Source: Methanocorpusculum sp. (GTDB lineage Archaea; Halobacteriota; Methanomicrobia; Methanomicrobiales; Methanocorpusculaceae). From it: 6,532 nt of DNA. A model generated the notes under the pieces. It was not told where the DNA came from. It did not search any database and worked only from the letters and a program-made list of their open reading frames with translations. The stretch spans positions 1 to 6,532 of the forward strand of contig DALTWN010000056.1 of the NCBI GenBank assembly GCA_029987045.1. The letters are read 5' to 3'. Made by a program: the position numbers and the translations under genes. Position 1 is the first letter of the stretch; each line of letters starts with the position of its first letter. Shown piece by piece: positions 1 through 5,805 of this stretch.

Positions 1-792
1 AACAATCATTAATCCTGCGAGGATTGCAATTGCAGTGTCGAAGATTTCAATATGACGAACAGACTTTTCGATGTTTTCCTTCTTGGCGAGATAGGATCCG
101 TATGTTATCATGATACCCATTGCAAGACTCAGGGAATAGAACATCTGTCCCATTGCAGCAAGCACTGCTTCACCGGAGAATTTCGAGAAATCCGGAATGA
201 AATAGTAGGCAAGTCCGTCAAGTCCGCCAGGCTGGCAGATACAATAGATGGACAATCCAATCATCATGACGAGCAGAATCGGCATAATTATCGTACATAC
301 ACGTTGAATTCCGTTCTTGACACCGAACAGAAGAACGAGTGCGGTAATGAACATGAATAATATGGTCCAGATGATCGGTGCAAAATTACTGCTGATAAAG
401 ACTGAGAAGAATCCGTCTCCTGCCACAACACTCCCCATATTTGACATGAAAAGCGCCGCATATTCCATGATCCATCCGCCAATGACAGAGTAGTACGGCA
501 GAATGATACATGGAACTACAAGCGCAATAATCCCCAGGAAATGCCACTTTTTGTTTAATGCTCCAAATGCCCATAATGCGCTTTTACCGGTTTTACGGCC
601 GATAACGATTTCTGTCGTCATGATGGTAAAACCAAGTGTGACAACAAGAGCGAGATAGATTAATAAAAAAATCCCTCCTCCGTATTCGGCTGCCAGGTAT
701 GGAAATCTCCAGATGTTTCCGAGACCTATTGCTGACGCTGCAGCGGCAAGGATGAAACCGATACGGCTGGAGAACAAGTGTCTTTCACTCAT
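1..792 (-). CDS. Sodium-dependent NSS-family (LeuT-type) transporter, N-terminal part, cut by the window edge
   Basis: This integral membrane protein belongs to the neurotransmitter:sodium symporter family, whose prokaryotic members use the sodium gradient to import amino acids or related small molecules. The reading frame stays open to base 1, so 264 residues are visible; full-length members are usually about 430-550. Helix 1 (about residues 9-30) carries the family signature GLGNIWRFPY (23-32), followed by AAEYGGG (34-40), the unwound sodium- and substrate-binding segment in LeuT. TEIVIGR (60-66) ends helix 2. Further helices lie near 84-113, 137-157, 165-186 and 208-232. GQMFYSLSLAMG (215-226) aligns with LeuT helix 6, keeping the sodium-ligand Thr/Ser position as Ser220 but replacing LeuT Gly258-Phe259 with Ala-Met, so the substrate cannot be inferred from LeuT. 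The ATG at 790-792 is chosen because helix 1 follows at the normal distance. There is no clear ribosome binding site, and a TATA-like box 26-35 bp upstream suggests a leaderless or near-leaderless mRNA. The family call is firm; the substrate is unknown. Confidence 0.93.
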   Translation of the reverse strand, partial: MSERHLFSSRIGFILAAAASAIGLGNIWRFPYLAAEYGGGIFLLIYLALVVTLGFTIMTTEIVIGRKTGKSALWAFGALNKKWHFLGIIALVVPCIILPYYSVIGGWIMEYAALFMSNMGSVVAGDGFFSVFISSNFAPIIWTILFMFITALVLLFGVKNGIQRVCTIIMPILLVMMIGLSIYCICQPGGLDGLAYYFIPDFSKFSGEAVLAAMGQMFYSLSLAMGIMITYGSYLAKKENIEKSVRHIEIFDTAIAILAGLMIV

Positions 793-887
793 AACCCTTA
801 TCCATAAGCGGGGAAAGTATTTATAAGCACTTTCGCATGCGACAGTGTGGCAACGCATTTATGGGTTGAACAGCATATCTAATTCTC
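793..887. promoter_or_regulatory. Divergent promoter region between the NSS transporter and the ArsB/NhaD-type carrier
   Basis: This 95-bp gap separates two divergently transcribed transporter genes. On the minus strand the box CTTATAAATA (818-827) is preceded by the purine-rich stretch CGAAAGTG, a plausible TFB recognition element, and lies about 26 bp from an expected start near 796, just before the NSS ATG. On the plus strand the weaker box CATTTATGG (856-864) would place the start near 886, directly before the ATG at 888. Both transcripts would therefore have almost no leader, which is common in archaea, and neither start codon has a Shine-Dalgarno sequence. The minus-strand box contains a symmetric TTATAA core and could also drive plus-strand transcription from about 847. 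Box positions are seen; start sites are inferred from usual archaeal spacing. Confidence 0.6.
828..847. promoter_or_regulatory. Candidate operator: 20-bp palindrome between the two divergent promoters
   Basis: The half-sites CACTTTCGC (828-836) and, on the opposite strand, CACTGTCGC (847-839) form an inverted repeat in which nine of ten base pairs match; the central ten bases are a perfect palindrome. It starts one base from the minus-strand TATA box and ends nine bases before the plus-strand box, so it covers the likely TFB-binding sites of both promoters. A dimeric regulator bound here could block or activate both transporter genes together. A third copy of the CACTGTCGC half-site lies at 898-906 inside the carrier gene. 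No regulator gene is in the window, so its identity is unknown. Confidence 0.5.
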
Positions 888-2213
888 ATGGATTCAGCAC
901 TGTCGCTTGGATTGCTCCTTACGATTTCCATTCTTACCTGTGTAGGAATGATTGTAGCGGCAGTCATCAAACCGAAAGTGCAGATTCGTCGGATTGCTCT
1001 TGATACCTACTGGATAATTGCTCTCGGCGGAGCGCTGCTTCTTCTTGTTTTCGGACTGGTCAGTCCTTCCGCGCTTATTGCCGGACTGACTGCAGATACT
1101 GCCATCAATCCGCTGAAGATTCTCGTTCTGTTCCTTGCTATGACGTTTATCTCCATATTTCTGGATGAACTCGGTTTCTTCCGGTATGTTGCAGATAAAA
1201 CGGTCAAATTTGCAGGAGCCAGTCAGATTCGGCTTTTCCTTGCCTTTTATGCAGTAATTTCTTTACTGACCATTTTTACATCTAACGATATCATCATCCT
1301 GACCTTTACGCCGTTCATCTGTTATTTCGCGAAATACACCGGTATCAATCCAATTCCCTACCTGGTCCTGGAATTTGTTGCTGCCAATACCTGGAGTATG
1401 ATTCTCATCATTGGTAATCCTACCAATATCTATCTGGCTTCATCCTTCGGTATCACGTTCATGGACTATCTTTCCGTCATGGCTCTTCCAACCATCGCAG
1501 GCTCACTTATCGCTCTTTTGATCATCTGGATTCTGTTTCATCGGCAGCTTTCTTCACCGCTTTCTCCCGTTCTGTCCAGTGTCACTCTTCAGGACAAAAT
1601 AGGCGTCGGAATAGGTCTCGTCCATCTGTGTGTCTGCGTCGTGTTCCTTGCACTGTCATCCTATCTCAATGTTGAAATGTGGCTTGTGTCCCTCATATGT
1701 GCCTGCAGTCTGGCAGTATGTACCCTAATTCTCTCTCTCGTGAGAAAGCATGTGCCTAGGGAACTGGGAACTGCCGCATGCAGAGTTCCCTGGCAGTTTA
1801 TCCCCTTTATTCTCGCAATGTTCACTATTGTTCTTGCCCTGTCTGCAGCGAACGTGACCGCTACGATTGCGCACGTGCTCGATTGTGCTGATCCGGTATG
1901 GACCTATGGCGTCTCTTCATTCCTCGCATCCAATCTCATCAATAACATTCCGATGAGTGTTCTCTTTACGTTTGTTTTAGGAAGCGGACCGGTGAGTTCG
2001 CTGGCAGCAGGCGTCTATGCATCAGTCATCGGTTCGAATATCGGAGCATTCCTGACCCCGATAGGAGCTCTGGCAGGTCTTATGTGGATGAACATCATCA
2101 AGAAGCAGGGTATTCAGTATTCGTTCGGACAGTTCATCAAATACGGTATGCTGGTCGCGGTACCCGCACTCATAGCGGCACTTGGTATGCTCTCCATCGT
2201 GCTATCCTGCTGA
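888..2213 (+). CDS. ArsB/NhaD-type (ion transporter superfamily) membrane carrier
   Basis: This 441-residue polytopic membrane protein of the ArsB/NhaD/SLC13-like ion transporter superfamily probably carries an anion or exchanges ions across the cytoplasmic membrane. It has about ten to eleven hydrophobic segments (roughly 5-27, 39-60, 75-93, 114-132, 136-148, 156-176, 190-217, 239-259, 264-285, 302-322, 340-364, 372-402 and 418-440, some probably re-entrant). The two halves carry the repeat signatures of the superfamily: TSNDIIILTFTP (131-142) with GNPTN (176-180) in the first, and SNLINNIPMS (348-357) with GSNIGAFLTPIGALAG (382-397) in the second. The last motif resembles the C-terminal ArsB signature, and the length is close to ArsB (about 430). 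No arsR, arsA or arsC is adjacent, so arsenite export is not supported over another substrate. The gene is divergent from the NSS transporter across a shared regulatory region. The ATG at 888 lacks a ribosome binding site and probably lies within a few bases of the transcript start. The superfamily is confident; the substrate is not. Confidence 0.88.
   Translation: MDSALSLGLLLTISILTCVGMIVAAVIKPKVQIRRIALDTYWIIALGGALLLLVFGLVSPSALIAGLTADTAINPLKILVLFLAMTFISIFLDELGFFRYVADKTVKFAGASQIRLFLAFYAVISLLTIFTSNDIIILTFTPFICYFAKYTGINPIPYLVLEFVAANTWSMILIIGNPTNIYLASSFGITFMDYLSVMALPTIAGSLIALLIIWILFHRQLSSPLSPVLSSVTLQDKIGVGIGLVHLCVCVVFLALSSYLNVEMWLVSLICACSLAVCTLILSLVRKHVPRELGTAACRVPWQFIPFILAMFTIVLALSAANVTATIAHVLDCADPVWTYGVSSFLASNLINNIPMSVLFTFVLGSGPVSSLAAGVYASVIGSNIGAFLTPIGALAGLMWMNIIKKQGIQYSFGQFIKYGMLVAVPALIAALGMLSIVLSC
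898..906 (+). promoter_or_regulatory. Third operator-like half-site within the start of the carrier gene
   Basis: CACTGTCGC is identical to the right half-site of the 828-847 palindrome (read on the opposite strand) and differs by one base from the left half-site. It covers codons 4-7 of the carrier, about 10 bp after the start codon and 70 bp from the left half-site. A protein bound here could act as a roadblock or support a looped complex, but coincidence is possible because the bases also encode protein. Confidence 0.3.
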
Positions 2214-2222
2214 TAATGTTCG

Positions 2223-2256
2223 TGCGAAAAAAGAGGGAAGATTAGAATTTTTTGCA
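2223..2256. terminator. Two-way terminator between carrier and lipoprotein genes
   Basis: An inverted repeat pairs TGC(G)AAAAAA (2223-2232) with TTTTTTGCA (2248-2256) around a 15-base loop, with one G bulged. It gives a six-T run on the plus strand (2248-2253) after the carrier gene and a six-T run on the minus strand (2232-2227) after the lipoprotein gene. Archaeal termination relies mainly on U-rich tracts, so this element suits both convergent transcripts. The lipoprotein's TAA stop (2244-2242) lies in the loop. Confidence 0.6.
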
Positions 2257-2685
2257 GATGTATCCGCCGCCGAGCGAGACAAGGTAGCGGTTTCCATCTT
2301 CATCGGTGTACAGTACCATGTATTCCTGTTGGTTTAAGGTATCATAATTGATCATATAGGACATATTGTCTTCATCATAGAACCAGTGCAGATCTGATTG
2401 TGCAGTTGCTGATCCGGATTTTGTTGTAAGTACACCGGTATTATCGGGATTGATGGAGTAGGTGAGTGAACTGGATCCTCCATTGGGATTGGTAAACTCA
2501 TAGCGCCAGTTTCCTAAAATTGCTGTCTCAGGATCTTCAAGCTCGAGGGGTGTCAGGACTTTGTCGGAAGAAACGTTTTCTGAGGAATTTATGGGTGTAT
2601 CAGGTGATATGCAACCTGCGGCAAGGATACACCCTATTAGGAGTATGGCAAGAGAGATAGTAATGAAGAAGTACTTCTGTTTCAT
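2242..2685 (-). CDS. Predicted membrane-anchored lipoprotein with a beta-rich C-terminal domain
   Basis: This is a small secreted protein of unknown function. Residues 1-24 form a signal peptide with Lys2 and Lys4, a hydrophobic core and the lipobox LAAGC (21-25), so Cys25 is the probable lipid-modified residue anchoring the protein outside the cytoplasmic membrane. A Ser/Asn-rich linker (26-42) follows. Residues 55-147 look like a small beta-sandwich or barrel: ILGNWRYEF (56-64), then SLTYSINPDNTGVL (73-86), HWFYDE (100-105) and MVLYTDEDGNRYLV (123-136). The GxW opening followed by an 'NPDNTG' turn recalls lipocalin-like domains that are frequent in methanogen surface proteins, though this is resemblance only. 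Possible N-glycosylation sequons occur at Asn33, Asn37 and Asn107. The ATG at 2683-2685 places the signal peptide correctly and has no ribosome binding site. It is divergent from the P-type ATPase. A structural or binding role near the membrane is possible, but no function should be assigned. Confidence 0.82.
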   Translation of the reverse strand: MKQKYFFITISLAILLIGCILAAGCISPDTPINSSENVSSDKVLTPLELEDPETAILGNWRYEFTNPNGGSSSLTYSINPDNTGVLTTKSGSATAQSDLHWFYDEDNMSYMINYDTLNQQEYMVLYTDEDGNRYLVSLGGGYICKKF

Positions 2686-2801
2686 GTTCAGATATTTGCC
2701 GTTATGCTATAAAAACATTAATTCAGCCATTTTTTCACAACAAGAATGGATAAACCCTATAATTTATCGCGTTCAATTACTATGAAAAAGAGTACAGATA
2801 T
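2686..2801. promoter_or_regulatory. Divergent promoter region between lipoprotein and P-type ATPase genes
   Basis: The minus-strand box TTTTTATAGC (2715-2706) lies about 25 bp before the lipoprotein ATG, suggesting a leaderless transcript. It reads CTATAAAAAC on the plus strand, so it could in principle also serve that direction. The better plus-strand candidate is TATAATTTAT (2758-2767), predicting a start around 2785-2791 and a leader of roughly 10-17 bases before the ATPase ATG at 2802. No strong ribosome binding site precedes that ATG. A tiny reading frame (2782-2805, MKKSTDI) ends by overlapping the ATPase start as ATGA. I see no convincing operator palindrome here. Confidence 0.5.
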
Positions 2802-5144
2802 ATGATTGAAGAATCTGAGGATTGGCAAGGGCTCACCTCTGCAGATGTGCAGGACCGTGTTGCCCGCGGTCTTACCAATAAAACCGATATCAAAGTGAGT
2901 AAAAGCATATTGCAGATTATTCTCACCAATACCTGTACCTACTTCAACCTTATTTTTGCAATTCTGGGATTCTTTGTCTTTACCACGTTTGCCACTCAGA
3001 ATGTCACGCTTGCGGGTCTTACGCAGTTATCATTCCTCCTCATTGTCATTGTCAATACCCTAATTGGTATCATTCAGGAACTGCGTGCGAAACGTGTGCT
3101 GGATAAAATGACTCTGCTGAATGCCCCGAAAACGACTGTTATCCGTGATGGGCATTCCACTATAATTCCATCCAGCGATTTGGTACAGGATGATCTTATT
3201 CAGCTGTCTGCCGGAAACAGTATCCCTGCCGATGCACGTATCTGTTCCGGCATTGTCGCTGTCAACGAATCGCTTCTTACCGGAGAAGAGCGTGAAATCC
3301 CGAAAAAAACAGGAGATGCACTGCTTTCCGGAAGTTTCATCGTATCGGGAACATGTACTGCCGTTCTGGAGAAAGTCGGTTCGGCGTCGTTTATTTCACA
3401 GCTGTCTCTTGAAGCAAAGAAGATGAAACGGACGGAACAGTCTGAAATGACCCGTTCCGTCAACAAATTGCTGAAATGGATCGGAATTATTATTATCCCG
3501 GTCGGTGGCCTGCTGTTCCTCAATGCATTTTTGAGGAATGCAGAGACCTATGCACAAAGTGTCTACTCGGCTGTAGGGGCCGTCACTGCGATGATTCCGG
3601 AAGGCCTCTATCTTCTGATGACCGTTGTTCTTGCGGTAGGAACCATTCGTTTGGCAAAACATCGGGTACTTCTTCACGAAATGAAAAGTATCGAAACGCT
3701 TGCACGTGTTGATGTGCTCTGTGTCGATAAAACCGGTACAATAACCCAGCCGAAGATGGAAGTAGCTGCGATTCTGCCTTTTGCCGATGGTGGAGAACAG
3801 ATGCTTGCATCGTATGTTCATGATGCTGTTGATACCAACAATACGATGACCGCATTGAAATCGCATCTTGCGGGGACTGGTTTATATTCAGATCCACTGG
3901 AAATAATTCCCTTCTCTTCATCTACGAAATGCGGTGTAATCAGATATGTGGATACAACACTCATCCTGGGAGCTCCCGAGTTTGTTCTCAAAGCAGATCT
4001 GCCTGAGTTCACGGAAAAAACCAAAGAGTATGCCGGTGAAGGAGACCGTGTTCTTGTGCTTGCCCGTGAACCGGGAACGTATAGCGAAGGAGTCATATCT
4101 CCGGAACGAAAGGCTGTTTCTGCAGTAATTCTTCACAATGCGTTACGTGAGAATGCAGTGGAGACATTCCGTTATTTCCATGAAGAAGGGGTAACTATCA
4201 AGGTTATTTCGGGAGACAGTCCGCTGACAGTATCTGCGGTTGCACGCCGTGCGGGGATTCTCCATGCAGACCAGTTTGTCGATGCAACAACGCTGACGAC
4301 CGACGACCGCATTGCTGATGCCGCGAAACGGTATACCGTCTTTGGCCGTGTTACACCGGAACAGAAACAGAAACTGATTCTCGCAATGAAAGAACAGGGT
4401 CATACGGTAGCTATGACCGGTGACGGTGTAAATGATATTCTTGCGATGAAAGATGCTGACTGCAGTATTGCAATGGCTTCTGGATGCGATGCAGCGGCAC
4501 AGGCATCACAGGTTGTTCTTTTGGATTCCGAGTTCGCTTGTATGCCTCAGGTTGTTTTCGAAGGCAGACGTGCCATCAATAACCTTCAGCGGTCGGCAAT
4601 CCTCTTCCTTTCGAAGAATACGTTCTCGCTGATTCTTTCTCTTCTGGCTCTTATTGTCGGATTCACTTATCCGTTAACTGCAGCACAGATTCTGCTTATC
4701 AGTGTATTCACCATCGGCCTTCCCGGACTGCTTCTCGCATTCGAGCGGAACAATACTCGGATCAAGGGTCATTTCCTGAAGAACGTGTTGCTACGTGCAT
4801 TGCCTGCCGGAATCACCAGTTCACTTGCAGTCGGTGCATTAACGCTGCTGTGCAAGGCAAATCAGATTCCCTATGATGTAACTGCCACTGCTGCGACTAT
4901 CGTTCTTGCGGCAGTAGGATTTATGATTCTTCGTCGTATCAGTACCCCGTTTACGAAATACCGGCTGTTTGTCTACCTTTTCAGCATTGCGGGAATTGTT
5001 GCAGCAATCCTCTTCCTGCCGATGTTATTTGGTCTGGCCATGCTGTCTATCGATGCACTCCTGCCGATTGTTATTATCATTGCGGCTGCAGAAGTGATCT
5101 TCTTCTTTGTTTCGAAGGGAATCGACCGGATTCTGAACAAATAA
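2802..5144 (+). CDS. Cation-transporting P-type ATPase, CtpE/Exp7-like group
   Basis: This complete 780-residue ATP-driven ion pump of the cytoplasmic membrane resembles the CtpE/Exp7 group; mycobacterial CtpE has been linked to calcium uptake, so Ca2+ is a possible but unproven substrate. An N-terminal cation-ATPase segment (WQGLTSADV, 8-16) leads to helices near 36-62 and 70-92. The actuator domain has TGEE (160-163) in place of TGES, keeping the catalytic Glu162. Helix 4 holds PEGL (266-269). The phosphorylation motif is CVDKTGTIT (307-315) with Asp309 as acceptor. The nucleotide-binding domain is short and has LGAPE (389-393) in place of the usual KGAPE. FGRVTPEQK (514-522) and TGDGVNDILAMKDADCSIAM (539-558) complete the hinge. 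Six C-terminal helices follow (about 597-620, 625-646, 664-685, 693-711, 720-743, 747-771). FTIGLPG (636-642) in helix 6 replaces SERCA's VTDGLPA, so the Ca2+-ligand Asp800 corresponds to Ile638. There is no N-terminal heavy-metal domain and no CPC motif, which argues against a heavy-metal pump. The start codon directly precedes the conserved N-terminal segment. Confidence 0.93.
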   Translation: MIEESEDWQGLTSADVQDRVARGLTNKTDIKVSKSILQIILTNTCTYFNLIFAILGFFVFTTFATQNVTLAGLTQLSFLLIVIVNTLIGIIQELRAKRVLDKMTLLNAPKTTVIRDGHSTIIPSSDLVQDDLIQLSAGNSIPADARICSGIVAVNESLLTGEEREIPKKTGDALLSGSFIVSGTCTAVLEKVGSASFISQLSLEAKKMKRTEQSEMTRSVNKLLKWIGIIIIPVGGLLFLNAFLRNAETYAQSVYSAVGAVTAMIPEGLYLLMTVVLAVGTIRLAKHRVLLHEMKSIETLARVDVLCVDKTGTITQPKMEVAAILPFADGGEQMLASYVHDAVDTNNTMTALKSHLAGTGLYSDPLEIIPFSSSTKCGVIRYVDTTLILGAPEFVLKADLPEFTEKTKEYAGEGDRVLVLAREPGTYSEGVISPERKAVSAVILHNALRENAVETFRYFHEEGVTIKVISGDSPLTVSAVARRAGILHADQFVDATTLTTDDRIADAAKRYTVFGRVTPEQKQKLILAMKEQGHTVAMTGDGVNDILAMKDADCSIAMASGCDAAAQASQVVLLDSEFACMPQVVFEGRRAINNLQRSAILFLSKNTFSLILSLLALIVGFTYPLTAAQILLISVFTIGLPGLLLAFERNNTRIKGHFLKNVLLRALPAGITSSLAVGALTLLCKANQIPYDVTATAATIVLAAVGFMILRRISTPFTKYRLFVYLFSIAGIVAAILFLPMLFGLAMLSIDALLPIVIIIAAAEVIFFFVSKGIDRILNK

Positions 5145-5164
5145 TTCAAGACAGAGCAGCGGGG

Positions 5165-5186
5165 AGAAAAAAGAGAGAAAAGAGAA
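5165..5186 (-). terminator. U-rich tract ending the redox operon
   Basis: Read on the minus strand, this stretch is nearly all T and C, with four- and six-T runs, starting about 10 bases after the stop codon of the iron-sulfur subunit. Poly-U tracts of this kind are the main archaeal termination signal. It partly overlaps the inverted repeat at 5180-5210. Confidence 0.5.
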
Positions 5187-5219
5187 GCGTTTACATTATT
5201 CGCTTTTCTTCTGTTTTTT
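5180..5219. terminator. Two-way terminator between the P-type ATPase and the redox operon
   Basis: AAGAGAAGCG (5180-5189) pairs with CGCTTTTCTT (5201-5210) around an 11-base loop: ten pairs on the plus-strand RNA including one G-U, and nine plus one mismatch on the minus-strand RNA. The plus-strand copy is followed by a six-T run (5214-5219), giving an intrinsic-terminator shape after the ATPase gene. On the minus strand the stem is followed by a pyrimidine-rich tract (5181-5165) with runs of four and six T. The stop codon of the minus-strand gene (5198-5196) lies in the loop. Confidence 0.6.
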
Positions 5220-5804
5220 GGGAAACTCTTTGCCCCAGATAATCCGAGACGTTTCGGTTTCGGTGATTTCAATCGCATTCGTAGGACATACCCGTGCACA
5301 GGCACCGCATCCGATACATGCGGTCGACGGTTCATCGTATGGTGTGGAGACTTTTTTACCAGTTCCCCGTTTGACCATGGATATTGCACCGATCTTGATT
5401 TTTTTGCAGGCACGAACACATAATCCGCAGAGAATACATTTTCCCCGGCGGATGGACCGTAGCGAATAGTCCGGAACTTCATATTCATCCATCATCCGTG
5501 CGATGAGAGGGCTGTCCGGTGCACGCCGCTGCATCATGGCAATCAGCATGCGACGATATCCGCGAATCTTTTCCGTATCTGTTTCAACAGAGATTTCATG
5601 GGTAACCGGATAGATGCATGAAGCAACTACTTTCTTTTTTCCGCCATCTGTTATCTCGACAACACAGAGTCTGCATGCCCCTTCTCCCGGATACTTGTCA
5701 TGATAACAGAGTGTCGGAATAAAAATGTCGTTTCTGCGTGCAATGGTAAGAATCGTTTCACCTTTTTCACAGGCACATGTCTTTCCGTTAATGACGATTT
5801 CCAT
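5196..5804 (-). CDS. NuoG/HoxU/HydA-N-like iron-sulfur subunit: one 2Fe-2S and two 4Fe-4S clusters
   Basis: This 202-residue soluble electron-transfer subunit corresponds to the N-terminal iron-sulfur region of NuoG, HoxU and [FeFe]-hydrogenase HydA/HndD. Residues 1-75 form a plant-type 2Fe-2S ferredoxin domain with ligands Cys33, Cys44, Cys47 and Cys63. Residues 118-182 are a two-cluster ferredoxin: CILCGLCVRAC (123-133) supplies Cys123/126/129/133, and CIGCGACARVC (163-173) supplies Cys163/166/169/173. Between them (76-117), the family normally has a His-Cys3 cluster site (H-x3-C-x2-C-x5-C); here the stretch has no cysteine. The protein stops after the second ferredoxin motif with a Lys-rich tail, so it has neither an H-cluster nor a molybdopterin domain. 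It probably carries electrons between the NuoF-like flavin subunit encoded just upstream and an unseen catalytic partner. Translation starts one base after that gene's stop codon, with a strong AGGAGG site inside the upstream gene. It is the last gene of the operon. Domain calls are strong; the enzyme is not identified. Confidence 0.9.
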   Translation of the reverse strand: MEIVINGKTCACEKGETILTIARRNDIFIPTLCYHDKYPGEGACRLCVVEITDGGKKKVVASCIYPVTHEISVETDTEKIRGYRRMLIAMMQRRAPDSPLIARMMDEYEVPDYSLRSIRRGKCILCGLCVRACKKIKIGAISMVKRGTGKKVSTPYDEPSTACIGCGACARVCPTNAIEITETETSRIIWGKEFPKKQKKSE

Positions 5805-5805
5805 G

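Noticed and set aside
52..360. Plus-strand open frame of 102 codons at the left end
   Set aside because: It lies opposite the NSS transporter, whose frame is open to the window edge and carries clear family motifs; the plus-strand translation has no recognisable features.
888..2213. Assigning the carrier as the arsenite pump ArsB
   Set aside because: The C-terminal motif is ArsB-like, but no arsenic-resistance gene is adjacent and the superfamily covers many substrates, so I kept a superfamily-level name.
3396..3921. Minus-strand open frames within the P-type ATPase
   Set aside because: They lie antisense to the phosphorylation-site region of a strongly conserved pump, and their translations are rich in His, Arg and Ser without domain features, as expected for shadow frames.
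2802..5144. Heavy-metal (copper or zinc) P-type ATPase
   Set aside because: There is no N-terminal metal-binding domain and helix 4 has PEGL in place of a CPC motif.
4973..5488. Minus-strand frame of 171 codons across the ATPase end and the iron-sulfur gene
   Set aside because: It overlaps two well-supported genes in another frame and shows no domain, signal or start-site support.
5196..5804. Calling the iron-sulfur subunit an [FeFe]-hydrogenase
   Set aside because: The protein ends after the second 4Fe-4S motif and has none of the H-cluster cysteine motifs; it matches only the N-terminal accessory part.
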